Positions 49,302 to 56,335 of a stretch of 64,000 nucleotides of DNA are shown in pieces. Under the pieces are notes generated by a model. The model saw only the letters and a program-made list of their open reading frames with translations, had not been told where the DNA came from and searched no databases. The position numbers and the translations under genes are program-made. This DNA comes from Deltaproteobacteria bacterium (lineage in GTDB: Bacteria > Desulfobacterota > GWC2-55-46): assembly GCA_016182655.1 (NCBI GenBank), contig JACPGB010000001.1, forward strand, positions 62,001-126,000, read 5' to 3'. Position 1 is the first letter of the stretch; each line of letters starts with the position of its first letter.

Positions 49302-49511
49302 CTAAAAATTAGGAATTTTTTCTGAGGTCAAGGAAGAGCGGAAATAAAAAGCACAGCATATATGGGAATATGTGAGCATTTTTATTTCCGGCCTGACACA
49401 GTCCTGCCGGACGGGCAAATCCGTATCAAACGGCTGGAGAATCGTTTGAACCGGAGACTTCGACCAACTTTGGCCCTGCGCCGAGCAGTCAGGAAAAATA
49501 ATAATTTTTAG
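49302..49511. repeat. palindromic repeat family 1, copy B, with nested module
   Basis: The outer CTAAAAATT/AATTTTTAG arms, inner GGAAATAAAA/TTTTATTTCC arms and AGCATAT/ATATGTGAGC core are as in copy A. Between ...CCTGACACAG and GTCAGGAAAAA it carries the 86-bp module (49402-49487). The right end lies 5 bp from the metK stop codon. Confidence 0.9.
49402..49487. repeat. nested 86-bp hairpin module, copy 2
   Basis: It starts TCCTGCCGGACGGGCAAA and ends CTTTGGCCCTGCGCCGAGCA, ends that pair imperfectly (CTGC/GCAG, CGG/CCG, GGGCAAA/TTTGGCCC). The central stem is TCAAACG (49426-49432) with CGTTTGA (49443-49449). AGTC occurs at both junctions and could be a short direct repeat. Confidence 0.8.
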
Positions 49512-49516
49512 AGCAG

Positions 49517-49666
49517 TCAGCAGACCGGGTGCTCGCCCCTTGAGAGCTCCAGCGTCAGCGCGCCTATGCCGGAGAGCAGCTCGTCCAGTATCCGCGCGGC
49601 GTGCAAGTTTACGGTCTTCTTATCCAGCCCCCTGCCCGGCACTATCCGCACATAGACCTGCGCTTG
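49517..49666 (-). pseudogene. metK: C-terminal part of archaeal-type AdoMet synthetase, shifted frame
   Basis: This frame continues the enzyme past a premature stop: QAQVYVRIVPGRGLDKKTVN, then a helix (ARILDELLSGIGALTLELS), ending EHPVC at TGA 49517-49519. It joins DEP of the main frame if one base is restored in the run at 49664-49668. The coding quality is as good as upstream, so the frameshift is recent or a sequence error. Confidence 0.75.
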
Positions 49667-50730
49667 GGCTCGTCTATCGGAGAGCCTATCTGGCTGAGCA
49701 ACCAGACATAGACCTCTTTCACGCCCTTGAGCCTCTCGTATAGCTCGTTCGCCATCTGGTGCGCAAGGACCGTATATATCTTCCCCACGTGGGATACCGG
49801 GTTTTTCCCAGCCGCGGCCTCGGTGCCCATGGGCCTGTTGAGCGATATTACGCCGTTTACGCGGTTGCCCCTGCCCACCTGCCCGGAGTCCGCGTCCTCG
49901 GCGGATGTGCCGAGGAGCGTCAGATACACGCCGCCCGTTCCCTTTCCCTTGATATCAAGGGTGTTCAGGTTGACATTGACGGATGAGAAGGGAGACCCCG
50001 AAAGAAATTCCTTTATCGCCGCGTGTACAGCCGACTTCCTCCTGAAGTAATCCAATTCGCTCTTTACAAGCCGCGCACGCAAAGGGCAGGCGATTGTGAG
50101 GTCTAACGCCGTACCCCTCCGTATGCCCATTACCTTCACATCCTCTCCGGACTCGGGGAACCTCTGCTTGAACGCCGGAGAGTTTATGAACCGCTCGGTC
50201 TCGTAGACGGCACGTTCGGTCGGCGTAAAAGGGGCGTAGCCGACCGAGGCCGATGTGTCGTTCGCGCCCTTGAGCCTGCCTTTCCTCGAGAATATGTCCT
50301 TGAGCTCCTCTGATCCCGGCTGTAAGACTACCCTTACCCTGAGGTCTTTTTTTACGTCAACACCGGGGAGAGATTCCCTGAACCACGCATGGACCGCCTC
50401 CCTGGCGATGGCCGCCACAGGCACCTTGACCTTGCCGACGGAAAAGGTCGCGCGGTCGCCTATTATGAACTCCATCGGCTTTATGACTCTCCCGCCGCCG
50501 AAGCGTTTCTCGGCCTCACCGGCTACCAGCAACCCCTTGTCTATATTGTGATGGAGGACCTCTCCAAAGAGCCTCGTGTACTCGCGGCTTAAGGCGACGG
50601 AGATCCTGTCCATCACCGCGTCGCAGATATAGTCGGGATGTCCCACGCCCTTTCGCTCGACTATCTCGACGGATTCATCCGCGACCGGCGGGCACTTTAC
50701 GGTCTCTATCAGTATGTTACGGGCCTTCAT
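49642..50730 (-). CDS. metK: S-adenosylmethionine synthetase, archaeal type (frameshifted near the end)
   Basis: AdoMet synthetase of the archaeal MAT family (PF01941-like), not the usual bacterial MetK. It has VEIVERKGVGHPDYICDAVM, HHNIDKGLLVAGEAEKRFGG, GDRATFSV, NDTSASVGYAPFTPTERAVY and NRVNGVISLNRPMGTEAAAG. The frame reaches VWLLSQIGSPIDEPK and then stops after RRSMCG. The remaining ~48 residues lie in another frame (49517-49666), which suggests a one-base deletion. About 362 residues are in this frame, ~410 if repaired. A TTG five codons upstream is an alternative start. It probably supplies SAM for the cell, so functional loss would matter. Confidence 0.85.
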   Translation of the reverse strand: MKARNILIETVKCPPVADESVEIVERKGVGHPDYICDAVMDRISVALSREYTRLFGEVLHHNIDKGLLVAGEAEKRFGGGRVIKPMEFIIGDRATFSVGKVKVPVAAIAREAVHAWFRESLPGVDVKKDLRVRVVLQPGSEELKDIFSRKGRLKGANDTSASVGYAPFTPTERAVYETERFINSPAFKQRFPESGEDVKVMGIRRGTALDLTIACPLRARLVKSELDYFRRKSAVHAAIKEFLSGSPFSSVNVNLNTLDIKGKGTGGVYLTLLGTSAEDADSGQVGRGNRVNGVISLNRPMGTEAAAGKNPVSHVGKIYTVLAHQMANELYERLKGVKEVYVWLLSQIGSPIDEPKRRSMCG

Positions 50731-50766
50731 CCTGAGTGCCAACAAACACCCCGCATTAGCGCTTCT

Positions 50767-51444
50767 TTAAACCTCCCCTCCCTTGACGGGAGGGGATAGA
50801 GGGGAGGGCGAAATCTCGTTCAGTCCCCGAACGGACCTTTTGGGCTTTGCGTCGGCGTATCGCTCTATCCTGCTGTATACGCACCCGCAATACTTTTGCC
50901 TGTATAGGCCGAGCGCCTTGGACTCGTCCAGCCCCGCCTGCCAGAAGGCCCTGAAATCCTTGTAATAGAAGATTATGCCGTATTTCCGCCCGAGGTCAAC
51001 CCCGAGGGAGGCTATCTCGTCGTGCCTCTGCGAGGTGCTGTAAAGGAGCGACGACGAGAATGCGTCGAAGCCGTTTGCTACAGCCGCTTTCGCGGTCTCT
51101 TCGAGCCGCGTGGCGTAGCAGTACAGGCACCTTGAGTCTTTTGGCGGGTGCTTGACAAACGCATCCCCGGAAGAGGCCTTCTGCCCTTTTATGAACGGGA
51201 GCGGCCTGTACTCCACATCAAAAATGACATTCAATGAAAGGAGGCGGGCAAGGGTCTTTGCCGCATCGAGCCGCGCGAGGAATTCTTTTTTCGGATGGAT
51301 GTTGGGATTGTGGAAGAAGCCGCAAACTTCAGCGCTTCCTTCGAGAAAGTATTTGAGCGGCGCCACAGAGCACGGCCCGCAACAAATGTGCACGAGGATG
51401 CGTTTCGGCGGGATAGCGGAGACAGGCCTCGCTACGGTTTCCAT
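50767..51444 (-). CDS. queH: epoxyqueuosine reductase QueH
   Basis: A 225-residue enzyme of the QueH (DUF208) family, the non-cobalamin reductase for the last step of tRNA queuosine synthesis. It has ILVHICCGPCS, GFFHNPNIHPKKEFLAR, SRCLYCYATRLEETA, SSLLYSTSQRHDEI and YRQKYCGCVYS with the expected paired Cys. The last 15 residues (SPSPLSPPVKGGEV) are encoded by a palindromic repeat (50770-50806), a non-family tail. It sits 34 bp after ruvB, in a ruv-queH arrangement seen in related bacteria. Confidence 0.93.
   Translation of the reverse strand: METVARPVSAIPPKRILVHICCGPCSVAPLKYFLEGSAEVCGFFHNPNIHPKKEFLARLDAAKTLARLLSLNVIFDVEYRPLPFIKGQKASSGDAFVKHPPKDSRCLYCYATRLEETAKAAVANGFDAFSSSLLYSTSQRHDEIASLGVDLGRKYGIIFYYKDFRAFWQAGLDESKALGLYRQKYCGCVYSRIERYADAKPKRSVRGLNEISPSPLSPPVKGGEV
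50770..50806. repeat. CCCCTCCC palindrome at the queH 3' end
   Basis: CCCCTCCC and GGGAGGGG pair around TTGAC, with a second GGGGAGGG that could pair instead. It lies inside the reading frame and supplies the last ~12 codons of queH. Repeats encoding SPLSPPVKGG-like tails are widespread in bacterial genomes. Confidence 0.7.
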
Positions 51445-51478
51445 AAAAGGGCCTTTATATTATGACTCCCATTAAAGA

Positions 51479-52507
51479 CTAAAAAAGAGTCTCGTTCCCG
51501 TTCTTTCCGGCTTCTTTATAAGGCCTTCCCACGTGGGCGTAGGCGATCGGTGTGGCGACCCGCCCCCTCGGGGTCCTGTTTATGTAGCCTTCCTGAATAA
51601 GATACGGCTCGTAGAGGTCCTCTATCGCGTCCTTCTCCTCGTGCAGGGCCGAGGCGAGAGACTCGACACCCACGGGCCCGCCGCCGAACTTGTCGATTAT
51701 GGTAAGGAGGATCCGCCTGTCCATCTTGTCGAATCCTTTGGCGTCTATTTCGAGCATGGCAAGGGCGTCGGACGCCACCTCTTTAGTAATTATACCCCCA
51801 GCCTTGACTTCCGCAAAGTCCCTGACACGCCTGAGCAACCTGTTCGCCACTCGCGGAGTCCCACGGGACCTTGACGCTATTTCCATCGCCCCGTCAGGTG
51901 TCATCTCTATCCCTAAAATAGAGGCCGAGCGGACGACTATGGTCTTTATCTCAGCCGGGGTATAAAAATCGAACCTCAAGATCACGCCGAAGCGGTCCCG
52001 GAGCGGCGAGGTCAGAAGCCCGGCCCTTGTCGTCGCCCCTATGAGCGTGAACCTGGGTATGTCGAGCTTCACTGAGCGGGCCGATGGCCCCTGCCCGATG
52101 ATAATGTCTATATGGTAGTCCTCCATCGCGGGGTAGAGTATCTCCTCGACGACGGATGAGAGCCTGTGTATCTCGTCTATAAAGAAGACGTCGCTGGCTT
52201 CCAGATTGGTGAGTATGGCGGCGAGGTCCCCGGCCTTTTCTATTACGGGGCCTGAGGTCGCGCGGAGATGCGCGCCGAGCTCGTTCGCGATGATGTTCGC
52301 CATCGTGGTCTTGCCGAGCCCCGGAGGGCCATAGAAGAGGACGTGGTCGAGCGCCTCTCCCCGTCCTTTAGCGGCGTCGACGAAAATCTTCAAGTTTTCC
52401 TTGAGCTTCTCCTGGCCGACGAAGTCGGATATAAGGCGCGGCCTTAATGTCGCTTCGATACCTTCGTCCTCAATGAGTTTCACCGGAGCTATGTCGCGCT
52501 CGTCCAT
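51479..52507 (-). CDS. ruvB: Holliday junction branch migration helicase RuvB
   Basis: AAA+ motor of 342 residues that drives branch migration with RuvA. It has [18 protein letters not shown], Walker [14 protein letters not shown], Walker [11 protein letters not shown], sensor/finger [19 protein letters not shown] and a winged helix ending in [12 protein letters not shown]. The length and motifs are canonical. It follows ruvA by 2 bp. Confidence 0.97.
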   Translation of the reverse strand: MDERDIAPVKLIEDEGIEATLRPRLISDFVGQEKLKENLKIFVDAAKGRGEALDHVLFYGPPGLGKTTMANIIANELGAHLRATSGPVIEKAGDLAAILTNLEASDVFFIDEIHRLSSVVEEILYPAMEDYHIDIIIGQGPSARSVKLDIPRFTLIGATTRAGLLTSPLRDRFGVILRFDFYTPAEIKTIVVRSASILGIEMTPDGAMEIASRSRGTPRVANRLLRRVRDFAEVKAGGIITKEVASDALAMLEIDAKGFDKMDRRILLTIIDKFGGGPVGVESLASALHEEKDAIEDLYEPYLIQEGYINRTPRGRVATPIAYAHVGRPYKEAGKNGNETLF

Positions 52508-52509
52508 CT

Positions 52510-53115
52510 TTAAGCCTGCTTTCTCGAAAGGAACTTCAACGCCTCTTTGAAGATGGCCTCGAAGTTGGACTGCGGCAGAAGGGCGCGGGCCTTTTTGACA
52601 GCTTCTTCGGCCTGCGCGACCTTGTACCCGAGGTTCTCAAGCGCGGAGACTATGTCGTTTGAAAGGGAGTCCTTCAGCCGTGGCTCGGCCTCTTTCACCC
52701 CGGCCTTCGATAGGTTCTTTACCTTGTCCTTTAATTCCAGTATGAGCCGCTCAGCCGACTTCGCGCCTATGCCGGGTATGGTGCTCAAGCGGGCCTTATC
52801 AGATGACCCTATCGCGTTCACGAGATCGGCCACAGGTATGCCGGACAAGATGTTACGGGCGAGCTTCGGCCCGACACCCGTAACGGATATGAGGAGCTGG
52901 AATGCGGCCTTTTCGTCAGGCGTCAAAAACCCGTATAGCTGGATCGCGTCTTCTTTAAGATGCGTGTAGACGTTAAGCTCTACAAGGCCGCCCTCACCCG
53001 GCAGGTCGCAGAAGGTCGAGAGCGGAATGAAGAGCTCGTAGCCGACGCCGTTCACGTCGACTATGGCGGACTCGGTCGTCTTTGACTTGAGAGCGCCTTT
53101 TATGTAGGCTATCAT
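52510..53115 (-). CDS. ruvA: Holliday junction DNA-binding protein RuvA
   Basis: A 201-residue tetramerising protein. The N-terminal OB fold begins [20 protein letters not shown], the helix-hairpin-helix pair includes [18 protein letters not shown] and [20 protein letters not shown], and domain III (about 150-200) contacts RuvB. Its ATG overlaps the ruvC stop as ATGA. Confidence 0.97.
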   Translation of the reverse strand: MIAYIKGALKSKTTESAIVDVNGVGYELFIPLSTFCDLPGEGGLVELNVYTHLKEDAIQLYGFLTPDEKAAFQLLISVTGVGPKLARNILSGIPVADLVNAIGSSDKARLSTIPGIGAKSAERLILELKDKVKNLSKAGVKEAEPRLKDSLSNDIVSALENLGYKVAQAEEAVKKARALLPQSNFEAIFKEALKFLSRKQA

Positions 53116-53627
53116 GGCTTGACCGCGGCGACGGATAGCGCCTTCTTCGAAACGCCGCCCCGGATGTGGTGTATGTGGCAGATGGCAACGGCAAGGGCGT
53201 CGGAGGCGTCGTTCTTTACCGGCGCCGGCGTTTTAAGTAGCATGGAGACCATCTTCCTTACCTGGTCCTTTTCCGCCGCGCCGAAACCGGTGACGGAGAG
53301 TTTTATGGTCATGGGGGCGTACTCGAATACCGGGAGGTTGCTGGACGCCGCGGAGAGGAGCGCTACACCCCTGGCGTGCCCGAGCATGATGGCGCTACGG
53401 ACGTTCTTGTGCGTAAAGACCGACTCTATGGCGACAGCCTCGGGGCCGTGTTCCCTTATGACGTCCTCGAGACCCCTGGAAATAAAAAAAAGCCGCTCGG
53501 GCAGAGACAGCGACTCTTCCACGCTTATCGCCCCGTTGGCGATGTGCCTGAGCGCCCCTCCCGGCCCCTTCTCCACTATGCCCCAACCGGTAGTCCTGCT
53601 TCCGGGGTCTATGCCCAGTACCTTCAA
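53112..53627 (-). CDS. ruvC: crossover junction endodeoxyribonuclease RuvC
   Basis: Holliday junction resolvase of 171 residues. Catalytic acidic residues are in GIDPGSRTTGWG (Asp7), AIESVFTHKNVRSAIMLGHA (Glu) and KNDASDALAVAICH (the C-terminal Asp pair). It is coupled to ruvA by a 4-bp overlap. Repeat family 1 copy C separates it from yebC. Confidence 0.96.
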   Translation of the reverse strand: MKVLGIDPGSRTTGWGIVEKGPGGALRHIANGAISVEESLSLPERLFFISRGLEDVIREHGPEAVAIESVFTHKNVRSAIMLGHARGVALLSAASSNLPVFEYAPMTIKLSVTGFGAAEKDQVRKMVSMLLKTPAPVKNDASDALAVAICHIHHIRGGVSKKALSVAAVKP

Positions 53628-53661
53628 TATGGCCTCTGATTTGAGTTCAATCTGCGTACCT

Positions 53662-53875
53662 CTAAAAATTAGGAATTTTTTCTGAGGTCGAGGAAGGGCG
53701 GAAATAAAAAGCGTAGCATATATTGGTAATATGTGAGCATTTTTATTTACGCGCCTACGAAGTCCTGCCGGACGGGCAAATTCATATCAAACAACTGAAG
53801 ATTTGATTTATTCCAAAGGTTCCGTTCGAGACTTTGGCCCTGCGCCGAGCAGTCAGGAAAAATAACAATTTTTAG
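53662..53875. repeat. palindromic repeat family 1, copy C, with nested module
   Basis: Same outer and inner arms as copies A and B, with the 89-bp module inserted at the same relative site. Its right end supplies the yebC stop codon: TAA at 53872-53874 lies inside the AATTTTTAG arm. The left end is 34 bp from the ruvC start. Confidence 0.9.
53763..53851. repeat. nested 89-bp hairpin module, copy 3
   Basis: It has the same ends as the other modules (TCCTGCCGGACGGGCAAA; CTTTGGCCCTGCGCCGAGCA). The central stem is ATCAAA (53786-53791) with TTTGAT (53802-53807), and a second stem is CCAAAG (53813-53818) with CTTTGG (53832-53837). The stems differ in sequence from the other copies but keep pairing. 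Confidence 0.8.
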
Positions 53876-54624
53876 GCGATGTTTGCCATCTCCTGCGACG
53901 AGATGTCGAAGTTCGCGAATACGGACTGCACATCGTCGAGGTCCTCGAGCTCTTCAAGCAAATTCAGCACCTGCTGGACGGGTTTGCCGGTAACCTTGAC
54001 CGTAGTCTTAGGTATCATCGAGATGTCGGCGGACGACGGTTTAAGGCCCGCCGACTCGAACGCCCCCCTCACCTTCGCGAAATCGACCGGGTCGGTGTAG
54101 ACCTCATAAACGGAGTCTTCCTGGTTCGTGACCACGTCCTCTGCCCCGGCCTCGAGCGCCGCCTCCATGAGCTTCTCTTCGGTGACAGAGCCCATGTCGA
54201 AGGTAAAGAGCCCCTTTTTCTCGAACATGTATGATACAGACCCGCTCTGGCCCAAAGAGCCGCCGAAACGGGTGAAGAGGTGCCTTACTTCAGAGGCGGT
54301 CCTGTTCCTGTTGTCTGTCATGAAGTTCACGAGCACCGCCACCCCGGCCGGGCCGTAGCCTTCGTAGGTCCCTTCCTCGTATGTGACTCCCTGTAGCTCT
54401 CCCGCCCCTTTCTTTATGGCGCGGTCTATGTTGTCTGCCGGGAGGTTTTCGGCCTTTGCCTTGTCTACCGCGGTGCGTAGACGCGGGTTGCCTGAGGGGT
54501 CGCTCCCCCCGACCTTTGCCGCCACCATTATCTCCTTTACGAGTTTCGTGAAGGCCTTGCCCTTCTTGGCGTCGGTCTTGGCTTTCTTATGCTTTATGTT
54601 TGCCCACTTAGAATGGCCTGACAT
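53872..54624 (-). CDS. yebC: YebC/PmpR family protein (TACO1-like)
   Basis: A 250-residue protein with the invariant [20 protein letters not shown] start and domains containing [18 protein letters not shown] and [19 protein letters not shown]. Family members are reported as transcriptional regulators and, more recently, as helpers for translating stalling (poly-Pro) sequences. The open frame extends 23 codons upstream; ATG 54624 has GGGGGAG 5 bp before it. It is the first gene of the yebC-ruvC-ruvA-ruvB-queH unit; TATAAT (54646-54651, minus strand) may be its -10. Confidence 0.95.
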   Translation of the reverse strand: MSGHSKWANIKHKKAKTDAKKGKAFTKLVKEIMVAAKVGGSDPSGNPRLRTAVDKAKAENLPADNIDRAIKKGAGELQGVTYEEGTYEGYGPAGVAVLVNFMTDNRNRTASEVRHLFTRFGGSLGQSGSVSYMFEKKGLFTFDMGSVTEEKLMEAALEAGAEDVVTNQEDSVYEVYTDPVDFAKVRGAFESAGLKPSSADISMIPKTTVKVTGKPVQQVLNLLEELEDLDDVQSVFANFDISSQEMANIA

Positions 54625-54740
54625 CAAACTCCCCCGTGCGGATGTATTATAAAATACTATAAAAACAAGCGAATGGATTACTCTTAATACCACAAAAGGC
54701 CGCTTTTTGCAATTTCAAATACGGCCCGTAGCCCCGCTAT

Positions 54741-54769
54741 TTTACTCATACCCTTACAGGTGATAAAAT
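54741..54769 (+). promoter_or_regulatory. possible sigma-70 promoter of msrB
   Basis: TTTACT (54741-54746), a 17-bp spacer and TAAAAT (54764-54769) preceded by TGA (extended -10). The leader would be short, with GGAGG (54777-54781) close to the transcript 5' end. Confidence 0.45.
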
Positions 54770-54792
54770 TATTGAAGGAGGAAGAAGACGAT

Positions 54793-55188
54793 ATGGAAAA
54801 GGTCAAAAAGACGGATGACGAATGGCGTAGCCTCTTAAGCCCCGAGGCGTACAAGGTGACGAGGAAAAAAGGCACGGAAAAGGCCTTCTCAGGCGAGTAC
54901 AACTACAACAAGGAACCCGGCGTATACAGGTGCGTCTGTTGCGGCAACAGGCTCTTTAGCTCAAAAGACAAGTTCGATTCAGGTACCGGTTGGCCGAGTT
55001 TTGTAAGGCCTCTCGAAGACGATAGCGTGACGACCGAGGATGACAGGTCGTTCTTCATGAGAAGGACCGAGGTCCTCTGCAAAAAGTGTGACGCGCACCT
55101 GGGCCATGTATTCGACGACGGCCCGCCGCCGACGGGCAAGAGGTACTGCATGAACTCGGTGGCATTGAAGTTTGAGAGGGCAAAGTGA
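54793..55188 (+). CDS. msrB: peptide methionine-R-sulfoxide reductase MsrB
   Basis: A 131-residue repair enzyme that reduces methionine-R-sulfoxide. It has zinc Cys pairs in [11 protein letters not shown] and [15 protein letters not shown], the [10 protein letters not shown] motif and the catalytic Cys in [13 protein letters not shown]. The ATG was chosen 11 codons inside the longest frame, behind GGAGGAAGAAG. No msrA is nearby. It stands alone before the riboswitch unit. Confidence 0.94.
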   Translation: MEKVKKTDDEWRSLLSPEAYKVTRKKGTEKAFSGEYNYNKEPGVYRCVCCGNRLFSSKDKFDSGTGWPSFVRPLEDDSVTTEDDRSFFMRRTEVLCKKCDAHLGHVFDDGPPPTGKRYCMNSVALKFERAK

Positions 55189-55242
55189 GGGCCGACAGGA
55201 AATCCGTCAAACGACACGGTAATTTCCGAAAATAACAAGGTC

Positions 55243-55270
55243 TTGACAACCGGCTCAAGGTTGTTATAGA
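55243..55270 (+). promoter_or_regulatory. sigma-70-like promoter of the cobalamin riboswitch unit
   Basis: Perfect TTGACA (55243-55248), a 16-bp spacer and TATAGA (55265-55270). Transcription would start near 55277, just before the riboswitch. Confidence 0.75.
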
Positions 55271-55282
55271 CTCGCCTTAAAT

Positions 55283-55440
55283 TACGGGCGGCCCGAGAGG
55301 GCCTCAAAAGGGAAGAACGGTGTAAAACCGTCGCGGACCCGCCGCTGTAACCGGGGACGAAAGCCGCAAAAACGCCACTGTCTGAAACGACGGGAAGGCG
55401 CGGCGAGTAGGATGAACCGGGAGCCAGAAGACCTGCCCTG
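55283..55440 (+). ncRNA. cobalamin (adenosylcobalamin-type) riboswitch
   Basis: Conserved pieces appear in order: GGGAAgaACGGTG, CCGCCGCTGTAACCGG, GGACGAAAGCCGC, a CCACTG segment (55376-55381), GGGAAGGCG, GAGTAGGATGAACCGGGAGC and the B12 box GCCAGAAGACCTGCC (55423-55437). It is followed by a hairpin and then a true terminator (55507-55543), so control is probably by transcription termination when cobalamin is high. It precedes cbtB, a cobalt transport gene, as expected. Confidence 0.95.
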
Positions 55441-55506
55441 ATGTTTATAAATCTGTCTGCCTTCGTGGTGGAAGGGCAGGCTTATTTTCGAGGATGAAAA
55501 ACGGCA

Positions 55507-55543
55507 TCCCCGGACCATACCAATTGGTCCGGGGATTTTTTTT
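55507..55543 (+). terminator. expression-platform terminator of the cobalamin riboswitch
   Basis: An 11-bp perfect stem TCCCCGGACCA / TGGTCCGGGGA (55507-55517, 55525-55535) with a 7-base loop is followed by eight T (55536-55543). It lies between the aptamer and the cbtB ribosome site, a classical OFF-switch platform. Confidence 0.93.
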
Positions 55544-55580
55544 GGACAGAAAAAACAACAAAAAAAGGAGGAGATTAAAC

Positions 55581-55754
55581 ATGGAAAAGATTTTTGAGAA
55601 GGAGGTTCTTTTAAAGGCCCTATTCCCTGCGCTCGTTGTCGTTGCGATGGCTTTTACGATGGTCGTAATAGCCTATGGGGTGGAATCCGTCGCTCCAGGT
55701 GTCCATGACGCTTTCCACGATTTCAGGCACGTCATAGGGATGCCGTGCCATTAG
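55581..55754 (+). CDS. cbtB: CbtB-type cobalt transporter small subunit
   Basis: A 57-residue protein: one membrane helix (about 11-32) and the signature His-rich tail HDAFHDFRHVIGMPCH, nearly the CbtB consensus ending in FPCH-like. CbtB acts with CbtA in predicted cobalt uptake for cobalamin synthesis. ATG 55581 has GGAGGAG 7 bp upstream; a longer frame beginning at 55494 runs through the riboswitch terminator and is rejected. It is the first gene under the cobalamin riboswitch. Confidence 0.92.
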   Translation: MEKIFEKEVLLKALFPALVVVAMAFTMVVIAYGVESVAPGVHDAFHDFRHVIGMPCH

Positions 55755-55786
55755 TTATTAACGAATAGCAAAAAAGGGGTAAACTC

Positions 55787-56203
55787 ATGAATACATCGAT
55801 GAAAAGATTTGTCGTAGCAGGCATGCTCGGAGGCATCGTCTGGGGATGGGTAGCGATGGCTTTAAATTCGGCAACCGGGGCGTTTGAATTCGAAGGGAGT
55901 TTTGTCCACGACCTTATAACTTTCGCTGTCGGCGGTGCCGTCTTTGGCACCATCGTCGCTGGATTCTTATGTCTCGTGGGCGACATAATCCCTTTCAGAA
56001 ACCGACTTCTAAGGGCCGTTCTCGTATCAACCTCTTTATGGCTCCTTTTGAAGACAGGCGGCACGCTGTTGTCGCATATGGATCATGAAAGATACCACCT
56101 TGTGACGTCCCAGACTATACAGGGGCTTTTCCTTGCCGTGATTCTTGGCTGCATAATATGGCTTTTCTGGAAGAAAGAAGCTAAGTTAAGGATAGAAGCA
56201 TAA
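55787..56203 (+). CDS. four-helix membrane protein, candidate CbtB partner
   Basis: A 138-residue inner-membrane protein with four predicted helices (about 6-26, 45-67, 76-97 and 113-133). A conserved-looking loop between helices 3 and 4, SHMDHERYHLVTS, offers three His and acidic residues for metal binding. It is 32 bp behind cbtB and shares the riboswitch, so a cobalt transport role is likely by context. It is shorter than CbtA (about 200-240 residues, five helices), and the CbtA sequence signature is not recognised. It could be a divergent or truncated CbtA or a new partner. Confidence 0.8.
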   Translation: MNTSMKRFVVAGMLGGIVWGWVAMALNSATGAFEFEGSFVHDLITFAVGGAVFGTIVAGFLCLVGDIIPFRNRLLRAVLVSTSLWLLLKTGGTLLSHMDHERYHLVTSQTIQGLFLAVILGCIIWLFWKKEAKLRIEA

Positions 56204-56243
56204 AGAACTTCAGCGTCTTTATTCTGCGGTCACCAAGCAGGTC

Positions 56244-56275
56244 AAGGGGTTACGAGATCTCTCGTAACCCCTTTT
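56244..56275 (+). terminator. intrinsic terminator of the cbtB unit
   Basis: AAGGGGTTACGAGA (56244-56257) and TCTCGTAACCCCTT (56260-56273) form a 14-bp perfect stem with a tiny loop, ending in TTTT (56272-56275). It is 41 bp after the membrane protein stop and before the convergent regulator gene. Confidence 0.85.
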
Positions 56276-56335
56276 CAACAGATAAATAATATCCTGGTCA
56301 GGTCAAGAATCGTTCGTGGCGGCCCTCCCGTGAAT

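Noticed and set aside
49660-49672. Programmed -1 frameshift in metK
   Set aside because: The zero-frame context GAG CCC AAG is not a slippery heptamer that allows tandem re-pairing, and no strong downstream structure was noted; an indel or sequence error is simpler.
55494-55580. Upstream ATG as cbtB start
   Set aside because: It would place the start codon inside the riboswitch terminator; ATG 55581 has a proper GGAGGAG site and gives the normal CbtB length.
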